DNA of 6,968 nt, taken from [Eubacterium] saphenum. GTDB taxonomy: Bacteria; Bacillota; Clostridia; Oscillospirales; Ruminococcaceae. Location of the stretch: the NCBI GenBank assembly GCA_004555635.1, contig SFHN01000067.1:1-6968 (forward strand), written 5' to 3'. A program made the position numbers and the translations under genes. The stretch's first letter is position 1; each line of letters starts with the position of its first letter. Below are positions 1-6,628 of this stretch, in pieces. Below the pieces are notes generated by a model that worked only from the letters and a program-made list of their open reading frames with translations, made no database searches and was not told the DNA's origin.

Positions 1-1449
1 TCCGCGCAGCATAAGGCGGTTGCCTCTGAGCGCTTCGATTGAGTTAATGCCCATTCCGCCCATCATTTCCTTGATTTCGTGGTTCCAAGCGGTAACAAGA
101 TTTACAAGGCGCTTGTATGCGATGTCGGGGTTAAGGCGCTTTACAAGGTCGGGGCGCTGCGTCGCGATGCCCCAGTTGCACTTGCCGCTGTGGCAGCTTC
201 TGCAAAGGTGGCAGCCCATAGCAAGCAGCGCGGGTGTTGCGATATAAACCGCGTCTGCACCGAGCGCAATTGCCTTTACCGCGTCGGAGGAACACCTTAT
301 CGAGCCTGCCGCAACAATCGAAACCTCGTTTCTGATACCCTCGTGGCGAAGCCTGCCGTCGACCGCCGCGAGCGCAAGCTCAATCGGAATGCCAACGTTG
401 TCGCGTATTCTTGACGGAGCCGCGCCCGTACCGCCGCGGAAGCCGTCTATTGCGATGATGTCCGCGCCCGAGCGCGCAACGCCCGAAGCGATTGCCGCTA
501 CGTTGTGAACGGCGGCTATCTTGACCATAACGGGCTTCTTGTACTCGGTTGCTTCCTTTATCGAGAAGATAAGCTGGCGCAAATCCTCGATAGAGTAGAT
601 GTCGTGGTGCGGGGCGGGGGAGATAGCGTCCGTGCCCATAGGAATCATACGGGTTGCGGAAACGTCCTCGCGGATTTTCTCACCGGGGAGATGTCCGCCG
701 ATACCGGGCTTTGCACCCTGTCCCATTTTAATTTCGATAGCTGCACCCGCGTTCAGATAGTCGCTGAAAACGCCGAAACGTCCCGAAGCTACCTGAACAA
801 TCGTGTTTGCGCCGTACTTGTAAAATTCCTTGTGCAGACCGCCCTCGCCTGTGTTGTAGTAAATGCCAAGCTCCTCTGCGGCTCTTGCAAGCGACTCGTG
901 CGCGTTCTTTGAGATAGAACCGTAGGACATCGCCGAGAACATAATCGGCACGTTAAGCTCGAGCGACGGCGGGAGCGTTGTGTCAAGCGATCCGTCCTCC
1001 TTGAATTTGAGCGATTTCGGCTTCTTTCCGAGGAAAACCTTTGTTTCCATCGGCTCTCTCAGCGGGTCGATAGGCGGGTTTGTAACCTGCGAAGCGTTCA
1101 GCAGGATTTTGTCCCAGTAAACGGGGTAGTCCTGCGGGTTGCCCATAGATGACAGCAGAACGCTGCCCGTGTCCGCCTGACGGTAGTTTTCGAGCATAAG
1201 CTGCTGGGTGTAGTTCTTGCCCTGCTTGAATTCGTTTTCGTTGCGGCGGATTTTCAGCGCGTTTACGGGGCAGATGGTGACGCAGCGCTGGCAGTCAACG
1301 CATCTTTCCTCTCTTGCGAGCATTTTTCCGAACTCTTCGTCGTATATATGTACCTCGTTGGCGCACTGGCGCTCGCAGGCGCGGCATTTTATGCACCTGT
1401 CGGGGTTGCGGATAACTTCAAAATCAGCGGGATATAAATTTACAGGCAT
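1..1449 (-). CDS. gltB: Glutamate synthase, ferredoxin-like + FMN-binding synthase subunit (archaeal-type GltB), 3' end cut by window
   Basis: This subunit carries the synthase half of GOGAT: ammonia freed from glutamine is added to 2-oxoglutarate and reduced to glutamate on FMN. My reverse-strand translation is open for all 483 codons to the window edge. It starts with two ferredoxin-type 4Fe-4S motifs, CxxCxxCxxxC at about residues 19-29 and CxxCxxCxxxCP at 50-60. The FMN/TIM-barrel part follows, with MGQGAKPGIGGHLPG at about 243-257, GFRGGTGAAPSR at about 334-345 and a cysteine cluster GCHLCRSCHSGKC near 412-424, matching the 3Fe-4S region of GOGAT. The last visible residues (ALRGNRLMLRG) resemble the family's C-terminus, so I infer that only about 20 residues are missing. 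The ATG at 1449 is chosen because AGGAGG lies 10 nt upstream. It overlaps the stop of the upstream amidotransferase gene by 10 nt, implying translational coupling. The usual GXGXG-domain third subunit is absent here and would be expected just beyond position 1. Confidence 0.93.
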   Translation of the reverse strand, partial: MPVNLYPADFEVIRNPDRCIKCRACERQCANEVHIYDEEFGKMLAREERCVDCQRCVTICPVNALKIRRNENEFKQGKNYTQQLMLENYRQADTGSVLLSSMGNPQDYPVYWDKILLNASQVTNPPIDPLREPMETKVFLGKKPKSLKFKEDGSLDTTLPPSLELNVPIMFSAMSYGSISKNAHESLARAAEELGIYYNTGEGGLHKEFYKYGANTIVQVASGRFGVFSDYLNAGAAIEIKMGQGAKPGIGGHLPGEKIREDVSATRMIPMGTDAISPAPHHDIYSIEDLRQLIFSIKEATEYKKPVMVKIAAVHNVAAIASGVARSGADIIAIDGFRGGTGAAPSRIRDNVGIPIELALAAVDGRLRHEGIRNEVSIVAAGSIRCSSDAVKAIALGADAVYIATPALLAMGCHLCRSCHSGKCNWGIATQRPDLVKRLNPDIAYKRLVNLVTAWNHEIKEMMGGMGINSIEALRGNRLMLRG

Positions 1450-2555
1450 TTCTTTCTGCCCTCCTCATTGAGATTTGCGATAATCGGCTCGCCGCCTCCG
1501 GGCGACCGAATGCTGTCCACTTCGGGGCAGATTGCGCGTATTGCGCATTCCTCACTCGCGATGTAGGTGATGTCGTCCTTTTCCGCAACCACCATCGAGC
1601 GAAGCTTAAGCCTGTCGTTTAGCGCCATAATGCCGCCCGTATAGCCGAGTATAATCGAGAACGGACCGGTAATCAGCAGCCCCGACATCGCTTGTCTGAG
1701 GTATCTCAGCTTTGCGGCACGCTCGGGGTCTGTCTTTGCTATGAGGTCAATTTTCTCCCAGAACGGCGCGGCGATAACCGAAGCGATATCCTCTAACGGG
1801 AGCTTCTGCTTTCTGTTGAGCCAGTCGAAGATGTAGGTGATTACCTCGGTATCCGTCAGCAGCGAGCACTTATAGCCGAACATTTCGATGAAGCGCCTGT
1901 TTGCGTCGTAGGAGGAAATCTCGCCGTTGTGAACTATCGAGTAGTCGAGCAGCGCAAACGGGTGCGCGCCGCCCCACCAGCCGGGAGTGTTCGTGGGGTA
2001 TCTTCCGTGAGCGGTCCAGGCGTAGCCCTCGTATTCCTCGAGGCGATAGAACTTGCCGACGTCCTCGGGATAGCCTACTGCCTTGAAAACGCCCATATTC
2101 TTGCCGCTTGAGAACACATATGCGCCCTCTATATCGGTGTTAATGCGGATAACGCATTTAACTATGTATTCCTTCTCGTCGAGCTGCGAAGCGTTCAGCT
2201 TTGTTGGGCGCGGGTCAACGAAGTAGCGCCATATGAGCGGCTCGTCCTTTATCTCGGGGACAGCCCGCGTCGGAATGCGGCTGAGGTTGATTACGTCGAA
2301 GTGCTGGTCGAGGAATTCCTCGGTCTTGGTGCGCGCCTCGTTGGAGTCGTAGAAGATGTGAAATGCGTAGTGGTCCTTGTATTCGGGGTAGATTCCGTAT
2401 CCCGCAAAGCCGCCTCCCAGACCGTTTGAGCGGTCGTGCATATAGGAAATCGACTTTACGATGTCGGCGCCGTTAAGGCGGTTGCCGTTCTTGCTGATAA
2501 AGCCCGAAATCGCACAGCCCGAGGGAATGCGTATCTCGCCTTCTTTATAGTTCAT
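1440..2555 (-). CDS. Glutamate synthase, class II glutamine amidotransferase subunit (GltB1-like)
   Basis: This 371-residue protein is the glutaminase half of a split GOGAT. It hydrolyses glutamine and passes ammonia to the FMN subunit encoded directly downstream. Class II (Ntn-type) amidotransferase signatures are visible: SGCAISGF with candidate nucleophile Cys14, HGRYPTNTPGWWGGAHPF at 183-200 (substrate Arg185), HNGEISS at 209-215 (oxyanion Asn210-Gly211) and LLTDTEV at 232-238 (Asp235). Cys14 is not at position 2, so a 13-residue propeptide is probably removed, as in GltB and PurF. About 130 residues separate the Cys region from HGRYPTN, far more than in PurF; I believe this insertion is typical of the stand-alone GOGAT amidotransferase family. 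The ATG at 2555 follows GGAAAGG by 9 nt. The 3' end overlaps the next gene by 10 nt. The symbol is left blank because naming of the split subunits varies. Confidence 0.92.
   Translation of the reverse strand: MNYKEGEIRIPSGCAISGFISKNGNRLNGADIVKSISYMHDRSNGLGGGFAGYGIYPEYKDHYAFHIFYDSNEARTKTEEFLDQHFDVINLSRIPTRAVPEIKDEPLIWRYFVDPRPTKLNASQLDEKEYIVKCVIRINTDIEGAYVFSSGKNMGVFKAVGYPEDVGKFYRLEEYEGYAWTAHGRYPTNTPGWWGGAHPFALLDYSIVHNGEISSYDANRRFIEMFGYKCSLLTDTEVITYIFDWLNRKQKLPLEDIASVIAAPFWEKIDLIAKTDPERAAKLRYLRQAMSGLLITGPFSIILGYTGGIMALNDRLKLRSMVVAEKDDITYIASEECAIRAICPEVDSIRSPGGGEPIIANLNEEGRKKCL
1459..1466 (-). promoter_or_regulatory. Ribosome binding site of the FMN synthase subunit
   Basis: GAGGAGGG on the minus strand, with the AGGAGG core ending 10 nt before the ATG at 1449. 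It lies inside the last codons of the upstream amidotransferase gene. It decides the start codon and explains how the second cistron is translated despite the overlap. Confidence 0.8.
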
Positions 2556-2564
2556 TATGTGCTA

Positions 2565-2576
2565 CCTTTCCTTTCC
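2565..2576 (-). promoter_or_regulatory. Ribosome binding site of the GOGAT amidotransferase gene
   Basis: The minus-strand purine run GGAAAGGAAAGG is positioned 9 nt before the ATG at 2555 (counting from its proximal GG). It supports the chosen start. Confidence 0.65.
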
Positions 2577-2621
2577 GAAACGGAGCTGCTTTTTGGCTCG
2601 CTCGTTGCGTGTTATGAATTT

Positions 2622-2650
2622 ATGATATTCCAAACTTGCAAAAATGTCAA
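2622..2650 (-). promoter_or_regulatory. Sigma-A promoter of the glutamate synthase operon
   Basis: On the minus strand, TTGACA (2650-2645), a 17-nt spacer, then TATCAT (2627-2622): a perfect -35 and a 5/6 match at -10. Transcription would begin near 2615 and give a leader of about 60 nt before the amidotransferase ATG at 2555. The spacer contains a copy of the 13-nt repeat that also lies just upstream of the glnN -35 box, so a protein bound there would block this promoter. Confidence 0.8.
2632..2644 (+). repeat. 13-nt direct repeat AAACTTGCAAAAA, copy 1
   Basis: Identical to 2826-2838 in the same orientation, 194 nt apart. This copy sits in the -35/-10 spacer of the leftward GOGAT promoter. 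It is also part of an inverted pair, ACTTG at 2634-2638 and CAAGT at 2648-2652, that overlaps that promoter's -35 box. Candidate operator; no known consensus recognised. Confidence 0.6.
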
Positions 2651-2719
2651 GTGAAAATTGCAGGAAAATAGCATGTGGCTTGCACTTTCGTGGAATTAAC
2701 CATACAAAACGCCGATTTC

Positions 2720-2739
2720 TGTGCTTGTGTTACAGCACA
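2720..2739. repeat. Inverted repeat TGTGCT-N8-AGCACA between the divergent promoters
   Basis: Six-base arms TGTGCT (2720-2725) and AGCACA (2734-2739) form a 20-nt dyad in the middle of the intergenic region, clear of both core promoters. The size and symmetry suit a dimeric regulator site. There is no T-run, so it is not an intrinsic terminator. A 6-bp dyad can arise by chance. Confidence 0.35.
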
Positions 2740-2750
2740 ATGCACAAATA

Positions 2751-2763
2751 TTCTTGCAGAAGC
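2751..2763 (+). repeat. 13-nt direct repeat TTCTTGCAGAAGC, copy 1
   Basis: Identical to 2953-2965, in the same orientation, 202 nt apart. Internally it is a small dyad (TTCT-TGC-AGAA). This copy lies upstream of the glnN promoter; the second lies downstream of it in the leader. Confidence 0.55.
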
Positions 2764-2825
2764 TTTTGAGAAAATGCATTTATAAAATATGAAAGAAAAC
2801 CTGATAAACGAAATGAGCTCGGAAA

Positions 2826-2838
2826 AAACTTGCAAAAA
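2826..2838 (+). repeat. 13-nt direct repeat AAACTTGCAAAAA, copy 2
   Basis: Exact copy of 2632-2644. It ends 4 nt before the -35 box of the glnN promoter, at roughly -52 to -40 from the predicted start. That suits an activator site or an A-rich UP element. Confidence 0.6.
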
Positions 2839-2842
2839 CATC

Positions 2843-2871
2843 TTGACAAACGCCATTTTTGGTGGTATAAT
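2843..2871 (+). promoter_or_regulatory. Perfect-consensus extended -10 promoter of glnN-purF
   Basis: TTGACA at 2843-2848, a 17-nt spacer and TATAAT at 2866-2871, with the extended -10 element TGG at 2863-2865. Both hexamers are exact sigma-A consensus. Transcription should begin near 2878 and leave a leader of about 124 nt before the glutamine synthetase ATG. Such a strong core promoter suggests control by repression or after initiation. Confidence 0.9.
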
Positions 2872-2924
2872 CCGAAGTGTGGAAACAAATCAGCACAAAA
2901 GCGACCCCTTCCACGAAATATAAC

Positions 2925-2979
2925 GGAGAAAGCGTGAATGTTTTTTGACAGCTTCTTGCAGAAGCCCGCATTTTTCTCC
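2925..2979 (+). promoter_or_regulatory. Possible structured region in the glnN leader
   Basis: GGAGAAA (2925-2931) can pair with TTTCTCC (2973-2979), and AATG (2937-2940) with the adjacent CATT (2969-2972), giving an outer stem with a 5-nt bulge. Inside it sits the perfect 6-bp hairpin GCTTCT-TGC-AGAAGC (2951-2965). A T5 run (2971-2975) follows the inner hairpin by 5 nt, too weak and distant for a convincing terminator. The outer stem would hide the ribosome site and ATG of the possible upstream ORF at 2938. The pairing is read by eye; it matches no riboswitch class that I recognise. Confidence 0.35.
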
Positions 2980-3042
2980 CAACAACGAAAGGTGAACGAC
3001 TATGAAAGCAGTGACAGACTATTTCGGCGAAAACGTATTTAA
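2938..3042 (+). CDS. Possible 34-residue upstream ORF overlapping the glnN start
   Basis: ATG at 2938 is preceded by GGAG (2925-2928) with 9 nt between, a good ribosome site. The ORF runs 34 codons to TAA at 3040-3042, in a different frame from glnN, and so overlaps the first 41 nt of glnN. It begins [16 protein letters not shown] and ends in a basic RRKRI. No signal peptide, domain or homologue is recognised. Ribosomes on it would pass over the glnN ribosome site (2988-2994) and start codon, so it may act by being translated rather than through its product. A chance ORF is equally possible. Confidence 0.3.
   Translation: MFFDSFLQKPAFFSQQRKVNDYESSDRLFRRKRI
2953..2965 (+). repeat. 13-nt direct repeat TTCTTGCAGAAGC, copy 2 (in leader hairpin)
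   Basis: Exact copy of 2751-2763. With the preceding GC it forms the 15-nt hairpin GCTTCT-TGC-AGAAGC at 2951-2965 in the glnN leader. It could act as DNA operator or RNA structure. Confidence 0.55.
2988..2994 (+). promoter_or_regulatory. Ribosome binding site of glnN
   Basis: AAAGGTG, with 7 nt before the ATG at 3002. It supports that start, and the protein's N-terminus (DYFGENVF) matches the type III family's beginning. Confidence 0.75.
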
Positions 3043-5065
3043 TGAGGACGTGATGAAAGCTCGGCTTCCCAAGGAAGTCTACAAGCAGGTACAGGCTGCC
3101 ATTAACCACGGCAAGCGCCTTGACGCATCGGCTGCGGCGGTAGTCGCAAACGCTATGAAGGACTGGGCGGTTGAAAAGGGCGCAACCCATTACACCCACT
3201 GGTTCCAGCCTATGACCGGTATCACCGCAGAGAAGCACGACAGCTTTATCACCCCCGCGTCGGGCGGAAATGTTATTATGGAGTTCTCGGGCAAGGAGCT
3301 TATTCAGGGCGAGCCCGACGCTTCCAGCTTCCCCTCGGGCGGACTTCGTGCAACCTTTGAGGCAAGAGGCTACACCGCGTGGGATCCCACCTCTTTCGCA
3401 TTCATCAAGGACGGCGTGCTTTGCATTCCCACCGCGTTCTGCTCCTACGGCGGCGAGGCGCTCGACAAGAAGACTCCTCTGCTGCGCTCTATGGAAGCGG
3501 TAAACAAGCAGGCGCTTCGCGTGCTTAAGCTTTTCGGAAACACAGATGTTGACTATGTTCGCACAACGGTTGGTCCCGAGCAGGAGTATTTCCTTGTGGA
3601 CAAGGAAGCGTACGACCAGAGAAAGGACCTTATTTATACAGGCAGAACGCTGTTCGGCGCAAAGCCTCCGAAGGGTCAGGAAATGGAAGACCACTACTTC
3701 GGCGTAATCAAGCCCCGCGTTCAGGCGTATATGAAGGAACTTAACGATGAACTTTGGAAGCTCGGCATTCTCGCAAAGACGGAGCATAACGAGGTTGCTC
3801 CCGCACAGCACGAGCTTGCTCCTATCTTTACAACAACAAACATCGCTGCCGACCACAACCAGCTTACGATGGAGATTATGCAGAAGGTTGCGAAGAAGCA
3901 CGGCCTTGTCTGCCTGCTTCACGAAAAGCCCTTTGACGGCGTAAACGGCTCCGGTAAGCACAACAACTGGTCTATCAGCACCAACACCGGCGTTAACCTT
4001 CTCGAGCCGGGCGAAACTCCCCACGAAAACGCACAGTTCCTGCTGTTCCTCTGCGCGGTAATAAAGGCAGTTGACGAGTATCAGGACTTGCTGCGCGTAT
4101 CGGTGGCTTCCGCGGGCAACGACCACCGTCTTGGCGCAAACGAGGCGCCTCCCGCAGTAGTTTCCATCTTCCTCGGCAACGAGCTTACCGAGATTCTTGA
4201 CGCAATTGAGAACGATACTCCCTACGGCGTTAAGGAGAAGGAACTTCTCAAGGTCGGCGTACACGTTCTTCCGAAGTTCCCAAAGGACTCCACCGACAGA
4301 AACAGAACCTCTCCGTTCGCATTTACGGGCAACAAGTTCGAGTTCCGTATGCTCGGCTCCGCAAACTCTATTTCAGGCTGCAACACCATTCTCAACACCG
4401 CAGCCGCAGAGGAACTGAAGCAGTTTGCCGATGAGCTTGAGGGCGCAGAGGACTTCAATGCAGCTCTTCACGATCTTATCAAGCGTGTTATCACCGAGCA
4501 CAAGCGTATCATCTTCAACGGCAACGGCTATGACGATGCTTGGATTAAGACAGCCGAAAGCAGAGGTCTGCTTAACCTCAAGACCACTCCCGACGCGCTC
4601 GCAGAGTTCCTCAGCCCTAAGAATGTTGCGCTGTTCACAAACCACAAGGTTTACTCCGAGGAGGAGCTTAAGTCCCGTCACGAGATTAACCTCGAAACCT
4701 ACTGCAAGCTTATCAATATCGAAGCGCAGACGATGATAGAGATGGCATATCAGCAGATTCTTCCCGCAATCAGCGCGTACATAGCCGAGCTTAACGCAAA
4801 CGCTTCCGGCGCATACGAAAAGGATACCGCTGCTCGTCTTACAGAGCTTTGCGACGGCGCATACAAGGCACTGCGCGCTCTCGAGGGCAAGGCAGAGGAG
4901 TTCGCAAAGATTTCCGACAGCGAGAAGCAGGCGTTCTTCTGCAAGGACGAGGTTATCCCCGCAATGGCAGAGCTCAGAAAGAACGTTGACGCAGCCGAGA
5001 AGCTGACCGCTTCCGATTACTGGCCGTTCCCGACATACGGCGAGCTTCTGTTCGGAGTACGCTGA
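3002..5065 (+). CDS. glnN: Glutamine synthetase type III
   Basis: Cytoplasmic ATP-dependent ligation of ammonia to glutamate to give glutamine, the ammonia-assimilating arm of GS-GOGAT. At 687 residues it has the length of GSIII (about 700) rather than GSI or GSII (350-470). The N-terminal GSIII-specific region (1-150) includes THWFQPMTG at 64-72. The catalytic core shows [11 protein letters not shown] at 190-200 (metal-binding Glu193/Glu195), [13 protein letters not shown] at 262-274, [18 protein letters not shown] at 307-324 (substrate/nucleotide region), [13 protein letters not shown] at 376-388 and [20 protein letters not shown] at 434-453. An Ala/Glu-rich helical tail (about 570-670) ends in a YWPFPTY segment. 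Known members form dodecamers of two hexameric rings. Third positions are strongly biased (mostly AAG for Lys), consistent with high expression. It is the first gene of a bicistronic unit: its TGA overlaps the purF ATG by one base. All key motifs are intact. Confidence 0.97.
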   Translation: MKAVTDYFGENVFNEDVMKARLPKEVYKQVQAAINHGKRLDASAAAVVANAMKDWAVEKGATHYTHWFQPMTGITAEKHDSFITPASGGNVIMEFSGKELIQGEPDASSFPSGGLRATFEARGYTAWDPTSFAFIKDGVLCIPTAFCSYGGEALDKKTPLLRSMEAVNKQALRVLKLFGNTDVDYVRTTVGPEQEYFLVDKEAYDQRKDLIYTGRTLFGAKPPKGQEMEDHYFGVIKPRVQAYMKELNDELWKLGILAKTEHNEVAPAQHELAPIFTTTNIAADHNQLTMEIMQKVAKKHGLVCLLHEKPFDGVNGSGKHNNWSISTNTGVNLLEPGETPHENAQFLLFLCAVIKAVDEYQDLLRVSVASAGNDHRLGANEAPPAVVSIFLGNELTEILDAIENDTPYGVKEKELLKVGVHVLPKFPKDSTDRNRTSPFAFTGNKFEFRMLGSANSISGCNTILNTAAAEELKQFADELEGAEDFNAALHDLIKRVITEHKRIIFNGNGYDDAWIKTAESRGLLNLKTTPDALAEFLSPKNVALFTNHKVYSEEELKSRHEINLETYCKLINIEAQTMIEMAYQQILPAISAYIAELNANASGAYEKDTAARLTELCDGAYKALRALEGKAEEFAKISDSEKQAFFCKDEVIPAMAELRKNVDAAEKLTASDYWPFPTYGELLFGVR

Positions 5066-6489
5066 TGTTCGGCGGTATTCACGAGGAGTGCGGCGTTTTC
5101 GGAGTATACAGCACGCGGCAGTTCAGGGCGGCAGACAGGGTTTACCTTGGGCTGTACGCCCTTCAGCACCGCGGGCAGGAAAGCTGTGGCATAGCGCTGT
5201 GCGACGACGGCGTTTTCCGCCACAAGAAGGGCGACGGGCTTGTAAACGAGGTTTTCGGCAGGGAGCAGCTTAACGCTCTGGGCGAAGGAAACATCTCAAT
5301 CGGTCACGTCCGCTATTCTACCACCGGCGGCAGCAACCACTCCAACATACAGCCGCTGGTTGTGCGTCATATCAAGGGCAACCTCGCCCTTGCGCACAAC
5401 GGAAACCTCACCAACGCTGAGGAACTGCGCCGCAGCTTTGAGCTGTCGGGCGCGATATTCCACGGCACAAGCGACACCGAGGCGATTTCCTACAAGATAG
5501 TTTCCGAGCGACTTAACTCGGCTTCCACCGAGGAAGCGGTTGAAAAGGCAATGCGCGATATCAAGGGCGCATATTCTTGCCTGCTTATGACCGCGACAAA
5601 GCTGATTGCGTTCCGCGACCCTAACGGCTTCCGCCCGCTCGTGTTGGGCAAAAACGAAAGCGGTTGGGCGGTTGCAAGCGAAAGCTGTGCTGTCGAGTGC
5701 GCGGGATATGAGTTCGTGCGCGACATTCTCCCCGGAGAAATCGTAACTATTGACGAAATGGGGGTTCACTCCTGCACGAAGCATTGCGGAAAACAAAGCA
5801 GCCTTTGCGTTTTCGAGTACATCTACTTTGCGCGCCCCGATTCGGCTATCGAGGGAGCTTCCGTTCACGAGGCAAGAAAGCGCGCGGGCAGATTTCTCGC
5901 AAAGGAAAGTCCCGTTGACGCCGATATGGTTATCGGAGTTCCCGACTCGGGAATTGACGCGGCTCTCGGCTATTCCGAAGAAAGCGGAATACCCTACGGC
6001 ATAGGCTTTGTCAAGAACAAATACATCGGCAGAAGCTTCATAAAGCCCGAGCAGAGCGAGCGCGAAAACACCGTGCGCATAAAGCTGAACGCAATCCGCC
6101 CCGCAATCAGCGGCAAGCGCATTGTTATGATAGACGATTCGATAGTGCGCGGAACTACTTCCGAGCGAATTGTTCGGCTGCTTCGCGATTCGGGCGCGGC
6201 GGAGGTTCACGTCAGAATATCCTCGCCGCCGTTCAGATACCCGTGCTATTTCGGCACCGACGTCGATTCGCAGGAAAACCTCATTGCTTGCAGCCACAGC
6301 CTTGAGGAAATTCGCGATATCATCGGCGCAGACAGCCTTGCGTATCTTTCAGAGGACGCAGTGAAAAAGCTCGCTCCGGAAGCAAGCTGTGGCTTCTGCT
6401 GCGGGTGCTTTACGGGCGAATATCCCGTTCCCGTACCTGATATGCCCGCCAAGAACAAGTTCGAGGAAAAAATCCACAAGGACAAATGA
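5065..6489 (+). CDS. purF: Amidophosphoribosyltransferase (glutamine PRPP amidotransferase)
   Basis: First committed step of de novo purine synthesis: PRPP plus glutamine gives 5-phosphoribosylamine, glutamate and pyrophosphate. The 474 residues match the Bacillus-type enzyme (about 476). The N-terminal class II amidotransferase domain has EECGVFGVY, so nucleophile Cys9 should be exposed by removal of an 8-residue propeptide. It also has LQHRGQES (33-40), HVRYST (81-86), HNGNL (111-115) and GTSDTE (134-139). The phosphoribosyltransferase domain carries the PRPP loop VMIDDSIVRGTTS (354-366). Cysteines aligning with the four 4Fe-4S ligands of the Bacillus enzyme are present: Cys248, Cys394 and Cys445/Cys448 within SCGFCCGCFTG. 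The Fe-S type is known to be oxygen-labile and nucleotide-inhibited. The ATG overlaps the glnN stop (TGATG), so translation is probably coupled. No other pur gene is adjacent, and a strong terminator follows 57 nt after the stop. Confidence 0.97.
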   Translation: MFGGIHEECGVFGVYSTRQFRAADRVYLGLYALQHRGQESCGIALCDDGVFRHKKGDGLVNEVFGREQLNALGEGNISIGHVRYSTTGGSNHSNIQPLVVRHIKGNLALAHNGNLTNAEELRRSFELSGAIFHGTSDTEAISYKIVSERLNSASTEEAVEKAMRDIKGAYSCLLMTATKLIAFRDPNGFRPLVLGKNESGWAVASESCAVECAGYEFVRDILPGEIVTIDEMGVHSCTKHCGKQSSLCVFEYIYFARPDSAIEGASVHEARKRAGRFLAKESPVDADMVIGVPDSGIDAALGYSEESGIPYGIGFVKNKYIGRSFIKPEQSERENTVRIKLNAIRPAISGKRIVMIDDSIVRGTTSERIVRLLRDSGAAEVHVRISSPPFRYPCYFGTDVDSQENLIACSHSLEEIRDIIGADSLAYLSEDAVKKLAPEASCGFCCGCFTGEYPVPVPDMPAKNKFEEKIHKDK

Positions 6490-6545
6490 TGGCATAATGC
6501 GCGCTGAACGAATAACAAAACAGGCATACGAAACTAATAAATACG

Positions 6546-6575
6546 CCGCCTCGGGGAAACTCGAGGCGGTTTTTT
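6546..6575 (+). terminator. Intrinsic terminator of the glnN-purF operon
   Basis: CCGCCTCG (6546-6553) pairs perfectly with CGAGGCGG (6562-6569). A G-U and a G-C pair continue the stem to a GAAA (GNRA-type) loop at 6556-6559, giving 10 bp. Six T residues (6570-6575) follow directly. Confidence 0.93.
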
Positions 6576-6628
6576 GTGCGGCATTTTTTACGGTTTTGTT
6601 CGAAGCGCATAATGCGATAAACGCAGAA

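Larger units (their letters stand above)
2635..2960 (+). promoter_or_regulatory. Cluster of five CTTGCA motifs in the divergent control region
   Basis: CTTGCA occurs at 2635-2640, 2679-2684, 2753-2758, 2829-2834 and 2955-2960, all on the plus strand. I found no reverse-complement copy in the 446-nt gap. About 0.1 copies per strand would be expected by chance in that length with even base composition. Two pairs extend into 13-nt identities (2632-2644/2826-2838 and 2751-2763/2953-2965). The cluster spans both promoters and reaches into the glnN leader, so a shared transcription factor site is a reasonable guess. The sites do not match the GlnR/TnrA pattern TGTNA-N7-TNACA. Confidence 0.45.

Noticed and set aside
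20..912. Plus-strand open frames of 75, 111 and 135 codons over the FMN subunit gene
   Set aside because: The minus-strand frame here is continuous and carries all GOGAT motifs, so the plus-strand frames are shadows.
2677..2694. TGGCTTGCAC, resembling half of a sigma-54 promoter
   Set aside because: The GG/GC pair is not at the required spacing and the -12 element is missing. Both flanking operons already have clear sigma-A promoters.
2766..2788. Alternative plus-strand promoter TTGAGA ... TATAAA
   Set aside because: The spacing between the hexamers is only about 9-11 nt, too short, and a perfect promoter lies 75 nt downstream.
2951..2975. Leader hairpin plus T5 as a transcription attenuator
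   Set aside because: The stem is 6 bp with a 3-nt loop and the T-run starts 5 nt after it. Too weak to call a terminator from sequence alone.
2556..3001. GlnR/TnrA box (TGTNA-N7-TNACA)
   Set aside because: Scanned by eye; the best candidate, around TGTTA at 2728, lacks the TNACA half-site.
2780..4264. 494-codon open frame on the minus strand opposite glnN
   Set aside because: It lies antisense to a gene with unmistakable GSIII motifs. Its composition (rich in V, L, C, R) is what the biased third positions of glnN produce on the reverse strand, and no domain is recognisable.
5296..6297. 333-codon open frame on the minus strand opposite purF
   Set aside because: Same explanation: a shadow of the strongly biased purF codons, with no recognisable domain.
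6492..6616. GCATAATGCG occurring twice (6492-6501 and 6607-6616)
   Set aside because: A short near-palindromic 10-mer with no promoter or gene start next to it. Probably chance.
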